Made by a program: the position numbers and the translations under genes. From contig JAWPHD010001274.1 in assembly GCA_037043455.1 (NCBI GenBank), positions 62,001 through 126,000 on the forward strand: a DNA stretch of 64,000 nt, written 5' to 3'. Each line of letters begins with the position of its first letter. The stretch's first letter is position 1. The notes under the pieces are model-generated. The model was not told the DNA's origin, ran no database searches, and saw only the letters and a program-made list of their open reading frames with translations. The DNA comes from Cyrtodaria siliqua. Lineage: Eukaryota; Mollusca; Bivalvia; Adapedonta; Hiatellidae. Below are positions 51,501-60,500 of the stretch, one piece after another.

Positions 51501-54500
51501 TCCTGGCTTCCTCTGTAGCTTTTTCATAAGCAAAAGCGAGTCGTTTTCTGAGCTTTTCTGCATAGTCTTCTGACGAACGTGCCTTTTCCGCATCAGACGG
51601 CAGACCAAGGGCCGCGTCAATGGCTAATCTTGGGTGACGCCCGAACATCAGGTAGAATGGTGACATCCCCGTGCTGTCGTGCACAGCGGCATTGTATGCA
51701 TGGGTCAACGCAGGAACATGTGCTTTCCAGTCATTTTTCTTTTCAGAGCTCGACGTTCCCAGCATGTTGAGCAGCGTGTGGTTGAAACGCTCAACCATGC
51801 CATTACCCATAGGGTGGTATGGGGTAGTCCTGGTTTTCTTGATGCCGGTTTGTTTACACAGCTTCTTTATTACACATGATTCGAAGTTAGCGCCCTTGTC
51901 ACTATGCAGCTTTGCGGGGAATCCATAGTGAACGAAGAATTGTTCAAACAACACCCGAGCAGTTGTAGCCGCTGTTTGATTCCTAGTTGGAATAGCTTGG
52001 GCGTATCTTGAGAAATGGTCCGTTATGACTAGTATATTCTCAAAGCCGCCCTTGGACTTCTCCAACGTCAGAAAGTCAATACAGACAAGTTACATTGGTG
52101 AATGTGAGGTGATGTTGACGAGATCAGCCGCTCTTGATGGTTTTATCTTTCGTCGAATACAGCGGTCGCACTGTTGAACTCTTTTTTTTGATCAACTGTT
52201 CCATGCCAGGCCAATAGAACCTACTTTTGATGAGAGACAATGTCCTAACTCTGCCTTGATGACCTAAATCATCATGGTAGGCTCTAAATACCAGATCACG
52301 TAGTGGCTCTGGTAAAATAAGCTGTTGGCTCGGTCCCGTTGTACCCTCTGTTAGCCTATACAGGATACCATCATCGAGATGGTATTTGTTAGTGCCGAAG
52401 AGATATCGTGTATCCAGACGAAGCTCAATCATCCTTGTTTTTGACGGCGCAAGATCTCGCTTCAAACAATCGATGACGTATGCGATTGTCCGATCTTGAG
52501 ATTGAGCCTTAATCCAGTCGTGTTGTTTAAGGGCAGATGCTTCCAGGAATGTGTCACTTATAACGTCTTCGTCCTGACAACTTTGTGGTGTTAGTGACAA
52601 CAAGGCATTCCGCCAAAGGCATTTCAGACACTTTCACGGTAGTTGAATGAGACAGAGCCTTAAGCAACTCAAGGAAAATATCCTCATGTTCCTCGGAATC
52701 ATGCCGCCTAGAAAGACCATCTGCGTCCGAATTTGGTTTTCCACTTCGATACCTGATGTTGAAGTTGTAGTTTGACAACTCAAAAATCTATCGCTGGCCC
52801 GTGGCATCAAGTTTCGCAGTGGTGAGGACATAAGTCAGTGGATTATTATCCGATACTACCTCGAAGCTACCAGCGCCATAAAGGTAGTCGTGGAACTTAT
52901 CCACAACTGCCCATTTAAGGGCTAAAAACTCGAGTTTATATGCTGAATAGTTCCTTTCTGATGGCTTTAAACTGCGGCTAGCATATGCCACAACACGATC
53001 CTGTCCATTCTGGTTCTGGTAGAGTACCGCACCAAGTCCTGTTCCGCTTGCATCTGTATGCAGTTTAAACGGCTGTGCATAATCAGGGTACGCAAGGATC
53101 GGTGGGTTTGTCAGTTTCTTGATCAGTGTATCGAATGTGATTTGCTGACTATCTGTCCAGATGAAGGCTTTTGGATTAGGCTTTCCTTTCTGCTTAACTC
53201 TAGTGGTTGAATATCCTACTAAAAGGTCATTTAATGGTCGAGCAATCTTGGAAAAATCCTTGATAAACCGCCTGTAATACCCTGTGAATCCGAGAAATGC
53301 TCGCACATCCTTTACTGACTTAGGCAGAGGCCATGTTCGGATTGCTTGTAACTTTTCCGGGTCAGTGGATATGCCATCTTCCGAGACGATGTGACCAAGA
53401 TAGGAAACACTTGATTGAAAGAATTCGCATTTGGATGCTTTTAGTTTCAGCTGATGTTCCTGAAGTCTCTCGAAAACTGCCTCTAAACGATCGACGTGTT
53501 CTTCAAAGGTGCTGGAAAATATTAATATATCGTCAAGATATATTAGACAATCTCGAAGATTTATATCTCCCATACACCTTTCCATCACTCGCTGAAATGT
53601 TGCAGGCGCATTGCATAAACCAAATGGCATTCTGTTGAATTCGTAAAAGCCAAGTGTCCCTACTTGAAATGCCGTCTTCTGTTTGTCTTCTTCCTCTAGT
53701 TCGATCTGCCAATAGCCACTCCGTAGGTCAAGTTTTGTAAAATACTTGGCCCCAGCTAGAAGATGTAATGAATCTTCAACTCGTGGAATGGCATAGGCAT
53801 CCTTGATAGTCCTGTTATTCAGCTTCCGGTAGTCGACACAGAAGCGAATACTGCCGTCTTTTTTTCTTACTACCACCACGTTAGAGGAAAATGGACTGCT
53901 GCTATTTCGAATAGCTCCAGCTTCTTTCATCTCAGCAAGATGTTCTCTGATTTCCTGAAAGAGTGCCGGAGCAATCCTTCTATGAGGATCTTTAAAAGGT
54001 TGTTCATCTTGCAGAATAATTTTGTGTTTTGTTAGATTGCAGGATCCTAAATCCGTTATACTTGATGAGAATATCGATGTCCATTTGGAAAGGAAGCTTT
54101 TAACTGTATTTCTGTAAGTTTAGATTCATCCAAGTTTAGTTCGGGTGAGTCTTTTTGTTTCTTGTTATGTTGGTCATGAACAGTTTGACTGGAGACCGTT
54201 GGTTGTCTTTGTGTTATCTGATGTCTTTTTAGTTGTTATTGGATCGACCGTTCGCAACACGTTCACTTCTTGAAGTTCACACAGGATGTCATTGGGCTTG
54301 ATGTTAACTATTTTTGCAGACATATTAAAAATCTTCACCGGTAAAGTTCCTGTATCTCACCTTTTTGTACTCAGGATTTATAAAGGTACAAACCTCTGGC
54401 TCTGATGTCTCTATAGATGAATATGTTAACTGGTGGTTCCATGTTCTGAACTATCAGTCATGCAGGCAGATATGTTAACTGGTGTTCCATGTTCTGAACT

Positions 54501-57500
54501 ATCAGTCAGGTAGGCAGATATGTTAACTGGTGTTCCATGTTCTGAACTATCAGTCAGGCAGGCAAATATGTTAACTGGTGTTCCATGTTCTGAACTATCA
54601 GTCAGGCAGGCAGATATGTTAACTGGTGTTCTATGTTCTGAACTATCAGTCAGGCAGGCAGATATGTTAACTGGTGTTCCATGTTCTGAACTATCAGTCA
54701 GGCAGGCAGATATGTTAACTGGTGTTCCATGTTCTGAACTATCAGTCAGGCAGGCAGGCAGATATGTTAACTGGTGTTCCATGTTCTGAACTATCAGTCA
54801 GGCAGGCAGATATGTTAACTGATGTTCCATGTTCTGAACTATCAGTCAGGCAGGCAGATATGTTAACTGGTGTTCCATGTTCTGAACTATCAGTCAGGCA
54901 GGCAAATATGTTAACTGGTGTTCCATGTTCTGAACTTTCAGTCAGGCAGGCAGATATGTTAACTGGTGTTCCATGTTCTGAACTATCAGTCAGGCAGGCA
55001 GGCAGATATGTTAACTGGTGTTCCATGTTCTGAATAATCAGTCAGGCAGGCAGATATGTTAACTGGTGTTCCATGTTCTGAATAATCAGTCAGGCAGGCA
55101 GATATGTTAACTGGTGTTCCATGTTCTGAACTATCAGTCAGGCAGGCATATATGTTAACTGGTGGTTCCATGTTCTGAACTATCAGTCAGGCAGGCAGAT
55201 ATGTTAACTGGTGGTTCCATGTTCTGAACTATCAGTCAGGCAGGCAGATATGTTAACTGGTGTACCATGTTCTGAACTATCAGTCAGGCAGGCAGATATG
55301 TTAACTGGTGTTCCATGTTCTGAACTATCAGTCAGGCAGGCAGATATGTTAACTGGTGTTCCATGTTCTGAACTATCAGTCAGGCAGGCAGATATGTTAA
55401 CTGGTGTACCATGTTCTGTACTATCAGTCAGGCAGGCAGATATGTTAACTGGTGGTTCCATATTCTAAACTATCAGTCAGGCAGGCAACTTTAAGAAGCA
55501 GGGTTATTGTCGGAATATTGTTGTGGACCTTTGAAAATGTTTTTCATGCGTCCATTGGCAAGCACTTAACCTGAGATATTTTTTTAAATTATCAGCTGAC
55601 TTCATGGGAATCCGACATATTGTAGCTATCCCGCCAACAACAGCCAAATTTTATAACATATGTACACCGTTTCTAAATCTGACGACAGGGTATATAATTA
55701 TGTAACTTACATATTTTGAGAATTCAAACTCTATACAATACAATATAAATGGTTTTGACCGAACCCCAAAACTAGAGCGTTGAATTAGAGTTACCAACTC
55801 ATAATTAATTTTACGCATATTCAATCACATGTATTTTTAGTACCGGTAAAATATCCTGTACTTTTAATCGGCTTATATACATTACTATATGACCTGAATA
55901 CCTGAATAGAGATTTGATAAACGGCTTTGTAGTGTAATTTTGCAGTTATTTGGAGGGTTAGTTAACACATTAATACATTAGTCATTTGGGTATTACACCA
56001 TATAACAGTAACAATGTTTTTGATTTTAGCTCTGTTGATTAAAGATTAGCAGAGCTTATAAATGCCGTGGTGCAGTGTCCGTCCGTCCGTCCGTAAACTT
56101 TTTTATGCAACGACTACTCCTCTGAAACTACTGGATGGATTTTCATGAAACTTTACAGGAATGTTGCCCATGATGTCTAGTTAATTCATGTTGATGTGAA
56201 ATCCAATATGACTGCCAAAGCTTAAAATAGATTTTTAAAAAACGAGTTTGTAGCGAATACTTCTTGAAAACTTTAAGTGATATTGATATGGGACTTTTTC
56301 TAAAATGATCAGCATGACATGATGTTGGTCCTTTTGAAAATTATTTTGATCCAACATTAAACCTGGTTGCCGGTGGCCATCTTTGTTTACCTAGAGTTAT
56401 ATATAAAGACTTGTAATGACTACTGTGAAACTACTTGACAGATTTTCATGAAACTTCACAGGAATGCTGATCTAGCTTTCAAAACCTATCAGTAGAGCTT
56501 AAAGGTCATTGACCTCTTGTTTTGTTTACAAGAGTGTCCCTGTGAAGAAGCTAAAAAAAAAGCATCTAGATAATTTAATGTTGTAGTCCTGATTTTATTA
56601 TTTTACCGGTATACATACTAGGACACCAAAAATCAAGGATTGAACCTCCCACAGCCGCCCCCTTCCCCCCCTCCACCCCCTAGACCCCCCCACCCCCCTT
56701 TAAACATATATACTCTCAGGGTTTAAACCAGACTGTTATTCTGGGGGTCCATGGGATGCATAATCAGTTGTTGTTGTTCTTTTGGGGCGGGGGTGGGGGT
56801 GGGGGCTGTATAATTAAAATTATATTAAAGCATTGTCAACAGGAGTTGCCTCTTGCAGATACATATTCCAACCATTATTGATAGCTGTCAGGTTCTCAAT
56901 AAACATATAGTGTACAGGATTTATATCTAGTTATATCTACAATTTGATAGGACTGCATGTTTATTGTTTAAATAACTTATCAGACAATATGCTGTCAGGG
57001 AACTTTTGAATAACCATCACATTAAATGATGGTTCATCATAAACACTTATACTCATGGTCATGATGAAACATCATCTTTCATTCTTTATTCATTCGTTAC
57101 ATTTTCAAAAATAATTCGGGTAACAATTTATTGTCTCATAGTATAATCTTGCAAACGTTCAATGTGAGGGTTTTCCATCACCAAGATTGAAACAAGAAAA
57201 AAAAACTGTCATCTTGATCAAAGTGAAACGCTTCATTCCTGTCGCGAAACGCATACTTTGATATATTCAAGTCAAAGCTAAATTCTTCGTCTATACATTT
57301 TTAGAAAATGTTATAACATTCATCAAACATAATTTGATAAAATTTGGATGATATGCAGTAACACATGCGTTTACCCTTCTGCACCGATTTCTGCCATTTG
57401 TCTCGAAAATCAACCCGCGTGTAGACAGGTTCCCGTTTATAAAGCTACTGTAGGGTTCCTTATCTATACTTCTACCGATAAACCAACATACCAACAGGCA

Positions 57501-60500
57501 ACAATAACGGCGAAAACATAGGGATGTGAAATATATCGGACTTGTGGCATGGTAGCGAGTTCGCGTTTCTAATAAGGATGTGATGAAACATCATCACCAT
57601 TTAACATGTTTAAGGTGCTGGTTTTCCAAAAGTTCCCTGACTGATATGTTAAATTGCAAAAGTATAATTGGTATAATAGTGTATTGAAACATTGTCTTTT
57701 ATTTAAATCCATGTTATTTAATAATGCATTTTTTGTGTGTTATGAGTTATTGCAAAATGGTGTCAAAATTGTCTTCAGGGTCTGGTGAACATATTCAGTT
57801 TTATTTAATTTCACTTAATACCTGCCTATTTTTTCATAAAAAGAACCTCAATCAACCTTGATTATTTTGAGACTGAAAATGTGTTGGTAGATTATTATGG
57901 TTTCAGTGGATGCCTTGTCTATAAAATGTAAATGCAGTTTTAACAATGTCATCCTCAGCTTGTCTTTCTCTTGTTGACATGCTCTAGATGTCTCTGCAGT
58001 ATTGGTTCTTGAAGCATGCCTTTATGTTATATCCCGTGTTATCCCTGTGATTCATTAAATAATGATTTTGGGGAAGTAATTTGCAACTATTTAAACAATG
58101 TTCTTAAAACTACTGTTACATCTACAACATCAGTTTTCTTCTTTTATGATTTGAAAATACGTAATAATAACCTCATAAAATTATACACTACTAATTTTAA
58201 GACCTCATAAGGTTACACTCCACTAATTTACGTTGTGTTGTGTCTCGTCACGTCCCATTGCATTATTTAACGAGTAATGGTTGCATATTAGCTTTTCCCT
58301 TTTGGTATTTTGTGAAAATACGTTGTGAAAACCACTCAGGTTACATTCCACTACTTATACAGCTTCATAAGGTTACGCTCCACTAATTTTTACACACAAT
58401 TTCACAAAGTTTTTAATTAGTTATCCTGTTATTTAACAGATAATGGTTTCATATTTTCTTTTTCTTTTTTATGATTTGAAAATACATAATGAAAACTTCA
58501 TAAAGTTACACACTATGAATTTTAATATCTCATACACTCCACTTATTTACGTCTTGTCCCATCTATCATGTCCCGTTGCATTATTTATCAGATAGTGGTT
58601 GCATGGTTGCATATTTGCTTTTCATTTTTGGTATGATGTGAAAACCATATATTTAATATGTGACTCCACATATTTTTTAATTATTTGTAATTGAGACTCT
58701 GCTCAGCACAAACTTCATAGTATTCCCACGCATCCATATTAAGGAAGTGATACCTATTCTGACTGACTCCAATGTGGTAGTATTAATCACCTTCAAATTG
58801 TTTGCATTAAATTTGTTTTTTAGTTAATTTATATGAAAATACAGAATCAGTACCTTTTTTGAGGATACAAACATACACAAACGGGTCACCAGGCAGGTGT
58901 ATTAATCACCTTTAGTGATAGCTCTAGTTATGATCCGTATTATTTTTGCTTTAGTGAAAATATCCTTGTATGTGTCCCAATTGCCTGCCTGCATTAATGT
59001 TTATACCGAAAATATTTAAGTTTGTCTTTAGCTTGGTTTTTTCTAGGCACTATTTCCTCTATTGTCTTTTTTTTTTCATAGATACATACTGACGGCCACT
59101 CTACATTCCTAGGCAGTAGATTACGGTTACCAAGGTCGTCTCCTTTACAGACCTAGATCCCTGTTGGTCTGACATTACAAACCTAGATCCCAGTTGGTCT
59201 GACATTACAGACCTAGATCCCAGTTGGTCTGACATTACAGACCTAGATCTGTGTAGGTCTGACATTACAGACCTAGATCCGTGTTGGTCTGGCATTATAG
59301 ACCTAGATCCCTGTTGGTCTGACATTACATACCTAGATCCCAGTTGGTCTGACATTACAGACCTAGATCCCTGTTGGTCTGACATTACATACCTAGATCC
59401 CAGTTGGTCTGACATTACAGACCTAGATCCCAGTAGGTATGACATTACAAACCTAGATCCCAGTTGGTCTGACATAACAGAGCTAGATCCCAGTTGGTCT
59501 GACATTACAGACCTAGATCCCTGTTGGTCTGACATTACAGACCTAGATCCCAGTTGGTCTGACATTACAGACCTAGATCCCTGTTGGTCTGACATTACAG
59601 AGCTAGATCCCAGTTGGTCTGACAATACAGACCTAGATCCCTGTTGGTCTGACATTACAGACCTAGATCCCAGTTGGTCTGACATTACAGACCTAGATCC
59701 CAGTAGGTATGACATTACAGACCTAGATCCCAGTTGGTCTGACATTACAGACCTAGATCCCTGTTGGTCTGACATTACAGACCTAGATCCCAGTTGGTCT
59801 GACATTACAGACCTAGATCCCTGTTGGTCTGACATTACAGACCTAGATCCCAGTTGGTCTGACATTACAGACCTAGATCCCTGTTGGTCTGACATAACAG
59901 ACCTAGATCCCAGTTGGTCTGACATTACAGACCTAGATCCCAGTTGGTCTGACATTACAGACCTAGATCCCTGTTGGTCTGACATTACAGACCTAGATCC
60001 CAGTTGGTCTGACATGCTACCTGCGTCAATCTTCTTACAGCTCAGGGAGATATATTTTGGCAATGACACAAAATTTGGTAATTTTATAGCCAGAAGTGTT
60101 TAATTATAAATGCAAATCATAACAAAGATGTTTATTTTGTTTCAGGAGGAGGAGCTACAAGAGAAGAAGGCAGAGTTTGAGAGAAAGAGGTCAGAAATAG
60201 ACAAATCAATGAAGAACTTGGAAACACAGGTGGGCAGAGTTTATTTGTCAGATATATGGGTCATGTTTAACACGCAATAGGAAAAGTTGTAAACATATTT
60301 GTTATTTAAAATATATATACGTACAAAACTCACGGTATGATTAAAAAGTTAGCATAATCTGTAAACACCTCATTTAGAGTGCAGGAAGCAGGTAATTGCC
60401 CCAGTATAGTTCCCAATTAAGGTATTATTCGTCCTAATACATAGTTACAATCCGTCATTCAAGGTTACATGAGCCAATTAAAAGTTCTATAGGTATTTAG

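Larger units (their letters stand above)
50317..54400 (-). mobile_element. Ty3/gypsy LTR retrotransposon, antisense, 5'-truncated and broken
   Basis: On the - strand, in order: a short protease/linker-like region ([20 protein letters not shown] near 54320), RT-RNase H (to 52788), an H2C2 zinc-binding segment, integrase (to 50944), a polypurine tract AAAGAGGGGAAG (50597-50608) and one LTR (50317-50593). The gag, most of protease, the primer-binding site and the other LTR are absent. The element ends where a 48-bp minisatellite begins. Two nonsense codons and at least two frameshifts show that it is dead. No env frame is visible. It sits in intron 20, opposite to CEP164. Confidence 0.93.

Noticed and set aside
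50944..54400. Endogenous retrovirus with envelope
   Set aside because: The domain order and RT/integrase type fit Ty3/gypsy, the frame ends in a short basic tail and an LTR follows directly. No envelope frame is seen.
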